A stretch of 5,223 nucleotides of DNA, from contig JAGVIM010000126.1 of NCBI GenBank assembly GCA_020056045.1, forward strand, positions 1 to 5,223, written 5' to 3'. Positions within the stretch are counted from its first letter, which is position 1. Each line of letters begins with the position of its first letter. The notes under the pieces are model-generated. The model saw only the letters and a program-made list of their open reading frames with translations. It was not told the origin of the DNA and did no database searches. The position numbers and the translations under genes are program-made. This stretch comes from Nanobdellota archaeon. GTDB taxonomy: Archaea; Nanobdellota; Nanobdellia; Pacearchaeales; GW2011-AR1. Below are positions 1 through 4,704 of this stretch, piece by piece.

Positions 1-441
1 AAAGAAAAATTAAAAAAATTAAGCATATCTTCAAAATCTCCTGAATTAGGAAAATTAACTCAAGGAAAAAATATTAAAATAAATAATAAGATAATAAATT
101 ACAAAAATCTAACCTATAAACAAAAAGGTAAAAAGATTAGCATTATCATGGATACAAAAATTTGCAATAATGCAAAAAAATTAGTAAAAAATTCTGATCT
201 TTCAATTATTGAGTCAACATTTTTAGAATCTTCTGATAATGGAGCAAAACTCGCAAAAGAATACAAACATTTAACAGCAAAACAAGCAGCAGAATTAGCA
301 AAACAAGGAAAAGTTAAGCAATTAATATTAACTCATATTTCTCAAAGATATGAACACAAAGAAAATCTTCTTTTAGAAGAAGCAAAAAAAGTTTTCAAAA
401 ATACAATAATTGCTGAAGATTTTATGAAATTAGAGATTTAA
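1..441 (+). CDS. rnz: Ribonuclease Z, C-terminal part (5' end outside window)
   Basis: Metallo-beta-lactamase-fold endonuclease that cleaves the 3' trailer from tRNA precursors in the cytoplasm. The frame is open from base 1 and gives 146 residues, about half of a normal ~300-aa RNase Z, so the N-terminal half with the HxHxDH metal site lies to the left. The visible part holds the later family motifs: IIMDTKICNNA around residues 47-57 with the metal-binding Asp (residue 51), IIESTF at 69-74, HLTAKQA with the catalytic-region His at residue 90, and LILTHISQRY with the last metal-ligand His at residue 112. An ATG at 148 falls inside the conserved DT motif and cannot be the true start. The gene converges on leuD and shares four bases with it. 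No frameshift or missing late motif is seen. The family assignment is confident; the missing half cannot be judged. Confidence 0.93.
   Translation, partial: KEKLKKLSISSKSPELGKLTQGKNIKINNKIINYKNLTYKQKGKKISIIMDTKICNNAKKLVKNSDLSIIESTFLESSDNGAKLAKEYKHLTAKQAAELAKQGKVKQLILTHISQRYEHKENLLLEEAKKVFKNTIIAEDFMKLEI
384..390 (-). terminator. T7 tract on minus strand, possible leuCD terminator
   Basis: A run of seven A on the plus strand reads as T7 for transcripts leaving leuD, 48 bases past its stop and inside the rnz coding region. It mirrors the T7 that follows rnz inside leuD, so each convergent gene would end within the other. Lysine-rich coding in this AT-rich genome makes A-runs common, so support is modest. 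Confidence 0.3.
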
Positions 442-971
442 GCAATTCCTAATATTTTTTTGTTATAAGCAGTTAATCCACCTGCTTCGATTATATCTTT
501 TACTGGTCCAAATGGTTTTATTGGATATGCCTGCCTTTTAACACATGATTGAATTATAGGCAAACTTCTTAAATCAATTTCAACTTCGTCTCCTGTTTTA
601 AAAACATCTGTTAAATCTAAAGTTGATTCTAAAGGAAGAATAATTCCTCCATTAACAGAATTTCTATAATATATTCTTGCAAATGTTTGTGCAACAACAG
701 CTTCAACACCAGCAGCTCTTAATGCAATAGGAGCATGCTCTCTTGAACTTCCACATCCAAAATTTCTTCTAGCAATAACTATCTTATAATCACAACTTCC
801 ATCAGGATTTAAAAAAGGAATTTTATATTGATTAGGATCTAAATCTTCCATTGCATGTTTTCCTAATACACTAGCATCCATAGTACTCATATAACGCGCA
901 GGAATAATTGCATCAGTATCAATATTATCTCCAACAACATAAACTCTTCCTCTAATTGTTTCCCTACTCAT
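438..971 (-). CDS. leuD: 3-isopropylmalate/homoaconitate-type dehydratase, small subunit
   Basis: Swivelling small subunit of a two-subunit aconitase-family hydro-lyase. With LeuC it isomerises 2-isopropylmalate to 3-isopropylmalate (leucine pathway) or a related hydroxy-diacid. The 177 residues show GRVYVVGDNIDTDAIIPARY at 8-27, NFGCGSSREHAP at 70-81 with the substrate-phosphate/carboxylate-type Ser-Arg cluster, and YYRNSVNGG at 101-109. The ATG at 971 is chosen over an ATG at 1013 because a GGAG Shine-Dalgarno sits 6 nt before it. The protein then begins just ahead of the family's first strand, and the overlap with leuC shrinks to 8 bp, typical of translational coupling. The loop after the conserved PARY reads MST rather than the common Leu-containing versions. 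This loop influences substrate choice, so the exact substrate is open. The stop codon is interlocked with that of rnz. Confidence 0.93.
   Translation of the reverse strand: MSRETIRGRVYVVGDNIDTDAIIPARYMSTMDASVLGKHAMEDLDPNQYKIPFLNPDGSCDYKIVIARRNFGCGSSREHAPIALRAAGVEAVVAQTFARIYYRNSVNGGIILPLESTLDLTDVFKTGDEVEIDLRSLPIIQSCVKRQAYPIKPFGPVKDIIEAGGLTAYNKKILGIA
455..461 (+). terminator. T7 tract, possible rnz terminator
   Basis: Seven consecutive T on the plus strand begin 14 bases after the rnz stop. Archaeal RNA polymerase terminates at T-rich tracts without needing a hairpin. The tract lies inside the last codons of leuD on the other strand, so its base composition may also reflect coding. The assignment is inferred from position and composition. 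Confidence 0.4.
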
Positions 972-2274
972 TTTTTGCTCCAATAATGTAACCTGCAATA
1001 GCACTTGCAGCAACAGTTTTAGGTGATGCTAAATAAACCTCTGAATTAGGATGCCCCATTCTTCCTCTAAAATTTCTATTAGTTGAGCTTATGCAAACTT
1101 CTCCGGGCGCTAAAACTCCCATATACCCTCCAAGACAAGCACCACAAGTTGGAGCAGAAAAAACAGCTCCTGCATTTTTAAAAGTAAAATACAATCCACT
1201 TGCAACTAATCTATCCTGAATATCTGATGTTGATGGAACAACTAACAATCTAACTCCTTTTGCAGCTTTTCTTCCTTTTAAAATTTCTCCAGCTGCAACA
1301 AAATCTTCCCATTTTCCTCCAGTACAACTTCCAATGTATGCCTGATTAATTTTAATATTATTTAATTCTCTTGCTGGAGTAACATTTGAAGGCAAATGAG
1401 GTTTAGCAACTAAGGGTTCAAGACCTGATGCATTAATTTCTTTAACATTAACATATGTAGCATCTTTATCACTCTTTAAATTATCTGCATCTGTGCACCA
1501 AGATCTCCAATTTTCTTGAGTCATAGGCGCTTGTCTTGCCCTTCTATATTCAATTGTTTTTCCATCAGGCTCAATAATTCCTGATTTTGCACCTGCTTCA
1601 ATTGCCATATTTGTTAAAGTCATTTTTTCATCAATTGACATATTCCTGATTGTATCTCCTGTCCATTCCATTGCCTGATATAAACAGCCATCAACACCAA
1701 CATCTCCAACAACTCTTAAGAACAAATCTTTTGCCATAACATTTTTTGGCATTTCACCATTAACATCTATTTTAAAACTTTCAGGAACTCTAAACCATAA
1801 ACTTCCTGTTGCTAAAACATTTCCAGCTTCTGTTGTTCCAATTCCAGTTGAAAAAGCTCCTAATGCTCCATAAGTACAAGTATGTGAATCTCCTCCAACA
1901 ATTACCTGTCCTGGAATAACATGGCCCTTAGAAGGAAGCATAACATGACAAACACCATAATCTCCCCCTTCAACCATATAAGCAGTAATATCTGCACCAA
2001 GAGCTTGCTGCTCATCAACAAATCCTTTTAATTCTTGATATAAAATTGCAGATGCAATATCTTTTCCAGGAACATAATGATCAGGAGTTGCAACAACTTT
2101 CAAATCAGGATGAATTCTATTTCCAAATTCTCTTTTAAGAAGTTTTATTACATCACTAGAAGTAATATCATGCATCATTAAAACATCAACTTTTGATTCA
2201 ATTGTTTCACCAGGACTAACTCTATCTCTTCCACAATGTCTTGCTAAAATTTTTTCAGTTATTGTTTGTCTCAT
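964..2274 (-). CDS. leuC: 3-isopropylmalate/homoaconitate-type dehydratase, large subunit
   Basis: Large catalytic subunit binding the [4Fe-4S] cluster that dehydrates and rehydrates 2-isopropylmalate or a close homologue. The 436 residues match the ~420-aa archaeal/short bacterial class rather than the ~465-aa enterobacterial one. Visible motifs are TITEKILARHCG near the N-terminus, VGGDSHTCTYGALGAF around 126-141, IGSCTGGK with the first cluster Cys at 317, PTCGACLGG with cluster Cys 377 and 380, and SSTNRNFRGRMGH at 396-408. All three cluster ligands are present. SCTGG replaces the widespread SCTNG. The ATG at 2274 is preferred to a TTG at 2280: it gives the family N-terminus and places the TATA box at the window's usual spacing. 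It is first gene of an operon with leuD (8-bp overlap). No leuA or leuB lies nearby, so leucine, homoaconitate and citramalate-type substrates remain possible. Confidence 0.94.
   Translation of the reverse strand: MRQTITEKILARHCGRDRVSPGETIESKVDVLMMHDITSSDVIKLLKREFGNRIHPDLKVVATPDHYVPGKDIASAILYQELKGFVDEQQALGADITAYMVEGGDYGVCHVMLPSKGHVIPGQVIVGGDSHTCTYGALGAFSTGIGTTEAGNVLATGSLWFRVPESFKIDVNGEMPKNVMAKDLFLRVVGDVGVDGCLYQAMEWTGDTIRNMSIDEKMTLTNMAIEAGAKSGIIEPDGKTIEYRRARQAPMTQENWRSWCTDADNLKSDKDATYVNVKEINASGLEPLVAKPHLPSNVTPARELNNIKINQAYIGSCTGGKWEDFVAAGEILKGRKAAKGVRLLVVPSTSDIQDRLVASGLYFTFKNAGAVFSAPTCGACLGGYMGVLAPGEVCISSTNRNFRGRMGHPNSEVYLASPKTVAASAIAGYIIGAKNE
978..981 (-). promoter_or_regulatory. Shine-Dalgarno GGAG of leuD
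   Basis: On the minus strand GGAG is followed by CAAAAA and then ATG at 971, a 6-nt spacer. It lies inside the last codons of leuC. It decides the leuD start against the upstream ATG at 1013, and it is the only clear ribosome binding site in the window, as expected for an internal operon gene among leaderless first genes. Confidence 0.75.
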
Positions 2275-2292
2275 TTTCAAACAATCAAAAGA

Positions 2293-2313
2293 TTATTTTT
2301 AAACATTTATATA
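2293..2313. repeat. 21-bp promoter block, copy 1 of 2
   Basis: This block is identical over 21 bases to 3271-3291, and both copies lie at the same distance (18 intervening bases) from the ATG they serve. It contains the TATA box and a flanking TATATAAATG element. Part of the match reflects shared promoter consensus in an AT-rich genome, but a full 21-base identity is more than the other promoters here show. Confidence 0.6.
2296..2303 (-). promoter_or_regulatory. TATA box of leuC-leuD
   Basis: TTTAAAAA on the minus strand ends 21 nt before the ATG at 2274, with TATATAAATG just upstream in the BRE position. The spacing puts the transcription start at or next to the ATG, implying a leaderless mRNA, and it supports that ATG over the TTG at 2280. 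The box is part of a 21-bp block repeated upstream of the 58-aa gene. Confidence 0.7.
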
Positions 2314-2348
2314 TAAAAACATAGTTTTAGTAGTAATCTTGATAAGAA

Positions 2349-2990
2349 TTAAGCAGCAGCTTCAAGCATCATTTTTTTAGACTTTTCTCCAGGCAAACTC
2401 ATAAGATGATCAAATAATTTTTCCATATCTTGTTGAGTAATAGGATCAGTTAATAAAAATGGTTTATAAGGTTGACTTAATACTCTGATATCATAAGCAT
2501 TTCCCCTAGAATTTAATTCTAACTTAACAGCAAAGAAATATCTTGCTTTTTCTCCAGGAAACATTTTTTCAAACTCCTCGCCTGCTTTTTCATATTCCAA
2601 TCTTTCTTTTTTGAATTTTACTTCTTCTTCAAAGGTTTCATTTTTTGAACCAAGATCTCTTTGAGTAATTTTAAAATATTTTTCAATATCCTTATGCATT
2701 ACATGAATTTGTTCTGCACTAAACCCTAATGCTCTACCTAAAGAATATCTTTGCCATTGTTGAAGATTTTTTTCTGCAAATTGCATTCCAAGTTCCCTTT
2801 TAGCAAGTCCAGCTATTGAACCAGGTTGCTCTGTCATTGGAATTGGATAAGTTCCATTTATAATTCGACTATATTGCAAAAAAGCAGGCGAACAACCAGA
2901 ATAAAGAACTGGAAATGGTTCTATAAGAGTTAATTTCTCTTTTAATGATCTTACTTTTTTTCTAAATAATATTTTTTCATTTAAAACCAT
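2349..2990 (-). CDS. Uncharacterised 213-aa protein
   Basis: I do not recognise this family. The 213 residues have a basic start (residues 5-20), a Gly/Pro-containing middle stretch (about 25-60: SGCSP, NGTYPIP, EQPGS) and mainly helical sequence from 60 to 110. A strongly charged Glu/Lys-rich helix that may form a coiled coil spans about 115-148, and an apparent beta segment (ARYFFAVKLEL) lies at 149-159. A helical tail with DPITQQDMEKLFDHLMSL at 182-199 ends in Ala-Ala-Ala. There is no signal peptide, membrane segment or metal-binding cysteine pattern; only one Cys (33) is present. The start is supported by a TATA box 21 nt upstream. It is transcribed in the same direction as leuC downstream, but leuC has its own promoter, so no functional link should be assumed. 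It is probably a lineage-specific cytoplasmic protein. Confidence 0.85.
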   Translation of the reverse strand: MVLNEKILFRKKVRSLKEKLTLIEPFPVLYSGCSPAFLQYSRIINGTYPIPMTEQPGSIAGLAKRELGMQFAEKNLQQWQRYSLGRALGFSAEQIHVMHKDIEKYFKITQRDLGSKNETFEEEVKFKKERLEYEKAGEEFEKMFPGEKARYFFAVKLELNSRGNAYDIRVLSQPYKPFLLTDPITQQDMEKLFDHLMSLPGEKSKKMMLEAAA

Positions 2991-3011
2991 AATATTACTA
3001 CAGTTAATTAT

Positions 3012-3019
3012 CTTTTAAA
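3012..3019 (-). promoter_or_regulatory. TATA box of the 213-aa gene
   Basis: TTTAAAAG on the minus strand, preceded by CAAATG, ends 21 nt before the ATG at 2990. It shares the AAATGTTTAAAA core with the promoters of leuC and the 58-aa gene. The predicted transcript is leaderless, and no Shine-Dalgarno motif is seen. Confidence 0.65.
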
Positions 3020-3045
3020 CATTTGTGAGAATTAAAATAATCAAT

Positions 3046-3051
3046 AAAAAA
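3046..3051 (-). terminator. T-rich terminator after the 58-aa gene
   Basis: On the minus strand a T6 tract, preceded by further T4-T5 runs at about 3066-3075, follows the stop at 3076 and lies before the next promoter at 3012-3019. Clustered T-runs in a short intergenic gap are typical archaeal termination signals. Confidence 0.5.
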
Positions 3052-3075
3052 GATTTAAAACTTCCAAAAATAAAA

Positions 3076-3252
3076 TCATTCATATTTTTTATTTGCAAAT
3101 CTAGAACATCTTACTACTAAACCACTAACAGAATCAACTTCAGTTATTCTATCTCCTTTCTGAGAATCATACTCATAAATAACCCATCTGTTAGGAGATT
3201 CATTTAAATCAACACTTTTTAATTCTTCATAAAAATCATTTTCCAATCCCAT
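3076..3252 (-). CDS. Small uncharacterised protein, 58 aa
   Basis: This short frame opens with MGLENDFYEELKSVD and runs 58 residues to a TGA. The coding call rests on three points. A TATA box lies exactly 21 nt before the ATG, the same geometry as the recognised genes. The upstream block is base-identical to the leuC promoter over 21 bp. T-rich tracts follow the stop. The composition is protein-like: an acidic helix at about 4-16, then alternating polar/hydrophobic segments (RWVIYEYD at 22-29, ITEVDSVSGLVVRCSRF at 36-52) that suggest a small beta-sheet, and a basic end. It has one Cys, no membrane segment and no signal peptide. I recognise no family. It is divergent from the putative ncRNA at 3312-3485, with which it shares a 60-bp promoter region. 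Confidence 0.72.
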   Translation of the reverse strand: MGLENDFYEELKSVDLNESPNRWVIYEYDSQKGDRITEVDSVSGLVVRCSRFANKKYE

Positions 3253-3273
3253 ATTAAAAACAAAATCAACTTA

Positions 3274-3281
3274 TTTTTAAA
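3274..3281 (-). promoter_or_regulatory. TATA box of the 58-aa gene
   Basis: TTTAAAAA on the minus strand ends 21 nt before the ATG at 3252, with TATAAATG directly upstream. This predicts a leaderless transcript and is the main evidence that the small frame is a gene. Confidence 0.65.
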
Positions 3282-3283
3282 CA

Positions 3284-3291
3284 TTTATATA
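3284..3291 (+). promoter_or_regulatory. Candidate TATA box of the structured ncRNA
   Basis: TTTATATA on the plus strand is followed 21 nt later by about base 3313. That is the usual TATA-to-start distance here and coincides with the 5' strand of the RNA's closing helix (3312-3319). Caution: the same bases occur in the repeat upstream of leuC, where no plus-strand RNA is evident, so the element might belong only to the minus-strand promoter. Confidence 0.45.
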
Positions 3292-3311
3292 AACCAAAAT
3301 AACAAAGTTCC

Positions 3312-3485
3312 AGTTAGTTTTTCTCAAAAGTCTTTTTGTCAAGAACTCTGGGTTAAAACCCAGAGCGTGTTTTAGTTCTTGACAGACAGAAAATTATCAT
3401 TGTGTATCTCTGAATTAAAATAACAGAGGGTTACAATAAGAATTTTCTGGATCTAAAAGAGTTTCAACTAATTATATAATTTTTT
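3312..3485 (+). ncRNA. Putative structured non-coding RNA, three-way junction
   Basis: The helices were worked out by eye. Closing helix P1 pairs 3312-3319 with 3466-3473 (8 bp, one G-U). P1b pairs 3331-3336 with 3455-3460 (6 bp). P2 pairs 3337-3347 with 3374-3384 (11 perfect bp), topped by an inner stem 3348-3353/3358-3363 and a UAAA loop, with an unpaired strand AGCGTGTTTT at 3364-3373. P3 pairs 3387-3395 with 3441-3449 (9 perfect bp), continued by ATTGT/ACAAT and CTCTG/CAGAG and an A-rich loop. P1b, P2 and P3 meet with linkers of 0, 2 and 5 nt. Several G-U pairs form only if the plus strand is transcribed. A TATA-like box 21 nt upstream and a T6 tract at the end fit the same ends. No coding frame is apparent. 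I cannot match it to RNase P, SRP, tRNA, C/D or H/ACA RNA. Its function is unknown; neighbouring Lsm is a possible partner by location only. Confidence 0.65.
3480..3485 (+). terminator. T6 tract ending the ncRNA
   Basis: Six T directly follow the AT-rich 3' flank of helix P1 and lie in the gap before the convergent lsm gene. This fits archaeal T-tract termination of the plus-strand RNA. No comparable tract closes the opposite reading of the same structure. Confidence 0.5.
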
Positions 3486-3533
3486 AAAGAACTATCAACC
3501 GTGCTATAATCAAAATAGGTCAAAGCTCAATTC

Positions 3534-3779
3534 TTATTGTTTTGCCACACTAGCAGGAGAGATAAAGATTATTGTGTCTCCTCTTAAAAAAGTAAGGCCG
3601 ACACTTCTTTTGCTCTCATTGTCTACAATCTCTTTAGCATTATCTAACACAATATTAATGTGTATATCAAATGCTAACAGAGTTCCTACCATCTGCTTGT
3701 TGTTTTTTAGTTGAACTAACACTTCTTTTCCTTTTGCATTATTCAACACATCAAGTGGTCTTTCGATTCCGTTAACCAT
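3534..3779 (-). CDS. lsm: Sm-like archaeal RNA-binding protein (Lsm/SmAP)
   Basis: Archaeal Sm-like protein that forms a heptameric (or hexameric) ring and binds U-rich single-stranded RNA; family members associate with small RNAs, tRNAs and RNase P components. The 81 residues match the usual 70-80. The Sm1 motif runs from about 18 to 48, with KEVLVQLKNNKQMVGTLLAFD and the RNA-pocket D38-I-H40-I-N42. The Sm2 motif is LRGDTIIFISP at 65-75, with R66-G67-D68 completing the binding pocket. All key residues are present. The start is fixed by a strong BRE/TATA exactly 21 nt upstream. In many archaea lsm is followed by rpl37e, but that is not seen here: downstream lies a structured RNA on the opposite strand. 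Its codons are a little less AT-biased than those of the neighbours, perhaps reflecting high expression. Confidence 0.96.
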   Translation of the reverse strand: MVNGIERPLDVLNNAKGKEVLVQLKNNKQMVGTLLAFDIHINIVLDNAKEIVDNESKRSVGLTFLRGDTIIFISPASVAKQ

Positions 3780-3800
3780 AAAACAAAATCAATTAAGAGG

Positions 3801-3808
3801 TATTTAAA
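3801..3808 (-). promoter_or_regulatory. TATA box and BRE of lsm
   Basis: TTTAAATA on the minus strand, preceded by AGAAAGA as a purine-rich BRE, ends 21 nt before the ATG at 3779. The GAAA-nn-TTTAAATA layout is the same as that of the S8e promoter and close to the archaeal consensus, so strong leaderless transcription is likely. Confidence 0.75.
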
Positions 3809-3876
3809 TCTTTCTAAACTTTTTTTCTTTTTCAAAATTTATATTAGAATTAACCATAAAATTAACTATCGATATG

Positions 3877-3884
3877 TTTAAATA
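3877..3884 (+). promoter_or_regulatory. TATA box of the 130-aa gene
   Basis: TTTAAATA, preceded by GATATG, ends 22 nt before the ATG at 3907. It is divergent from the lsm promoter about 70 bp to the left. The ATG-TTTAAA junction resembles the promoters of leuC and the two minus-strand hypothetical genes rather than those of lsm and S8e. Confidence 0.65.
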
Positions 3885-3906
3885 TAGATAAATAAACAAT
3901 AATAAA

Positions 3907-4299
3907 ATGTCACAAACATTAACTCAAGATGAAACAAAACAAAGAACTCCTTCAAGAACACTCGGAGATTATTTATTAGAGGCATTAGAAATTTCAGGAA
4001 TAAAATCTCTAGAATATTTAACTCCAAAAAATTTAGATGGATTCAAACCTCTAATTCTTAAAAGTTTAAAAGACATTTCATTTGTATCAAAATATGATGT
4101 GGGTTATAAAGTTCAAGATATTTATTTTTCTGAAGGCAAATTAAGAATAATGGGAAAATTAGGTTCAGGATATAGAAAATACCTAGAGGGATGCGGCCCA
4201 ATGAGTCTTCCAATGCATCTTCAAGATATAGAACACCAACCAAAACCAATTGATTGGAGCAATACATTGTCTAATTCACCATATACAACATCAGAATAA
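3907..4299 (+). CDS. Uncharacterised 130-aa protein
   Basis: I do not recognise the family. The 130 residues begin with a polar, probably disordered stretch (1-18), then helical segments at about 19-60 (LGDYLLEALEISGIKSLEYL, then DGFKPLILKSLKDI). A compact region around 66-97 looks like a beta-hairpin (GYKVQDIYFSEGKLRIMGKL, then GSGYRKYLEGCGP). It ends in a polar tail (110-130) rich in Pro, Asn, Ser and Thr. There is a single Cys (96), no membrane helix and no signal peptide. The start is supported by a TATA box 22 nt upstream. It is divergent from lsm and meets the 94-aa gene tail to tail across a 23-bp gap. A 69-codon frame on the opposite strand overlaps it but has no promoter or family likeness. 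Codon use is AT-rich like the neighbours, so there is no sign of recent transfer. Confidence 0.85.
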   Translation: MSQTLTQDETKQRTPSRTLGDYLLEALEISGIKSLEYLTPKNLDGFKPLILKSLKDISFVSKYDVGYKVQDIYFSEGKLRIMGKLGSGYRKYLEGCGPMSLPMHLQDIEHQPKPIDWSNTLSNSPYTTSE

Positions 4300-4322
4300 A
4301 CTATATTACTTTAAAATATTTC

Positions 4323-4607
4323 TCATCTTTTTCTAGAATTCGGAACAGAAGCATTATGCATTCTTACAATCTCGTCCAAAGCTTCAAGTTTATCAACAGG
4401 TAAAACTATTCCACAAGTAGTTAAATCAAATCTTTGATTAGATCTTGAATTAAGTAAAAGGGAGAGAGCATAATAATCTTCATTACCTTTTCTTAATACT
4501 CCACTATGGGTAGAATCTCCATTAGGAGAAGAAAGAGCATAATTAACAAAAGTTCTTTTTCCAAAAGTTGTTAATGAATAAATCATTGTTATTTGTTGAG
4601 GGTTCAT
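4323..4607 (-). CDS. Uncharacterised 94-aa protein
   Basis: I recognise no family. The 94 residues start with MNPQQITMIYSLTTFGKRTF. They continue through a Gly/Ser-rich turn (25-42), a helix-like segment with leucines (EDYYALSLLLNSR at 43-55) and a beta-like stretch with the only Cys (FDLTTCGIVLPVDKL at 60-74). A final helix (DKLEALDEIVRMHN) precedes a basic tail ending in RKR. The alternation loosely resembles small DNA- or RNA-binding domains, but I see no diagnostic motif. The first ATG is favoured over Met8 because a TATA box (TTTAAAGA) ends 20 nt before it. The gene is divergent from S8e and convergent with the 130-aa gene. There is no signal peptide or membrane helix. It is probably lineage-specific. 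Confidence 0.82.
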   Translation of the reverse strand: MNPQQITMIYSLTTFGKRTFVNYALSSPNGDSTHSGVLRKGNEDYYALSLLLNSRSNQRFDLTTCGIVLPVDKLEALDEIVRMHNASVPNSRKR

Positions 4608-4627
4608 AGAAAGATTATTATAAAATC

Positions 4628-4635
4628 TCTTTAAA
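4628..4635 (-). promoter_or_regulatory. TATA box of the 94-aa gene
   Basis: TTTAAAGA on the minus strand, preceded by GCATTT, ends 20 nt before the ATG at 4607, within one base of the spacing of most other genes here. It supports that ATG over the in-frame ATG at 4586. It is the weakest match among the promoters listed. Confidence 0.5.
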
Positions 4636-4683
4636 AATGCTCTATTTTACCTCTAAATAAAAAATTTATTGATTTTTTGGTCA

Positions 4684-4704
4684 GAAAACAAGATTCTTGT
4701 TTTC
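4684..4704. promoter_or_regulatory. 21-bp perfect dyad, operator-like, upstream of S8e
   Basis: GAAAACAAGA, a central T, then TCTTGTTTTC form a perfect 10+1+10 inverted repeat ending immediately before the BRE of the S8e promoter (4705-4711). It lies upstream of the predicted transcription start, so it should act as DNA, for example as the site of a dimeric regulator. On the minus strand it lies ~50 bp upstream of the 94-aa gene's TATA box, so it could serve both divergent genes. Which protein binds it is unknown. Confidence 0.6.

Larger units (their letters stand above)
3271..3291. repeat. 21-bp promoter block, copy 2 of 2
   Basis: This is the second copy of the block at 2293-2313, with 18 bases between it and its ATG, exactly as in the first. 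Here the far end of the block also supplies a plus-strand TATA-like element (3284-3291) correctly placed for the divergent ncRNA. The block could therefore serve both directions. Confidence 0.6.

Noticed and set aside
972..1013. A 14-residue N-terminal extension of LeuD from an ATG at 1013
   Set aside because: It overlaps leuC by 50 bp, lacks a ribosome binding site and adds residues ahead of the family's first conserved strand; the ATG at 971 has GGAG 6 nt upstream.
2275..2280. TTG start for leuC two codons upstream of the ATG
   Set aside because: The TATA box would be only 15 nt away, unlike any other gene here, and the ATG at 2274 gives the normal LeuC N-terminus.
3348..3363. The CTGGGT/ACCCAG hairpin as a simple intrinsic terminator
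   Set aside because: It is not followed by a T-run and is nested inside a longer perfect helix, so it fits better as part of a larger RNA.
3337..3449. H/ACA guide RNA reading of the two hairpins (ACA at 3382-3384)
   Set aside because: The pocket has no free 5' guide strand, no kink-turn or K-loop is visible in the upper stems, and the second hairpin is not followed by ACA.
3312..3485. Minus-strand transcription of the same structure
   Set aside because: A TATA-like TTTAAAAA exists at 3481-3488, but the G-U pairs in P1 and P3 become A-C mismatches and no T-tract ends the structure on that strand; the plus strand is favoured.
4058..4267. A 69-codon minus-strand frame opposite the 130-aa gene
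   Set aside because: It lies wholly antisense to a promoter-supported gene, has no TATA box at the usual spacing and no family likeness; it is a shadow frame.
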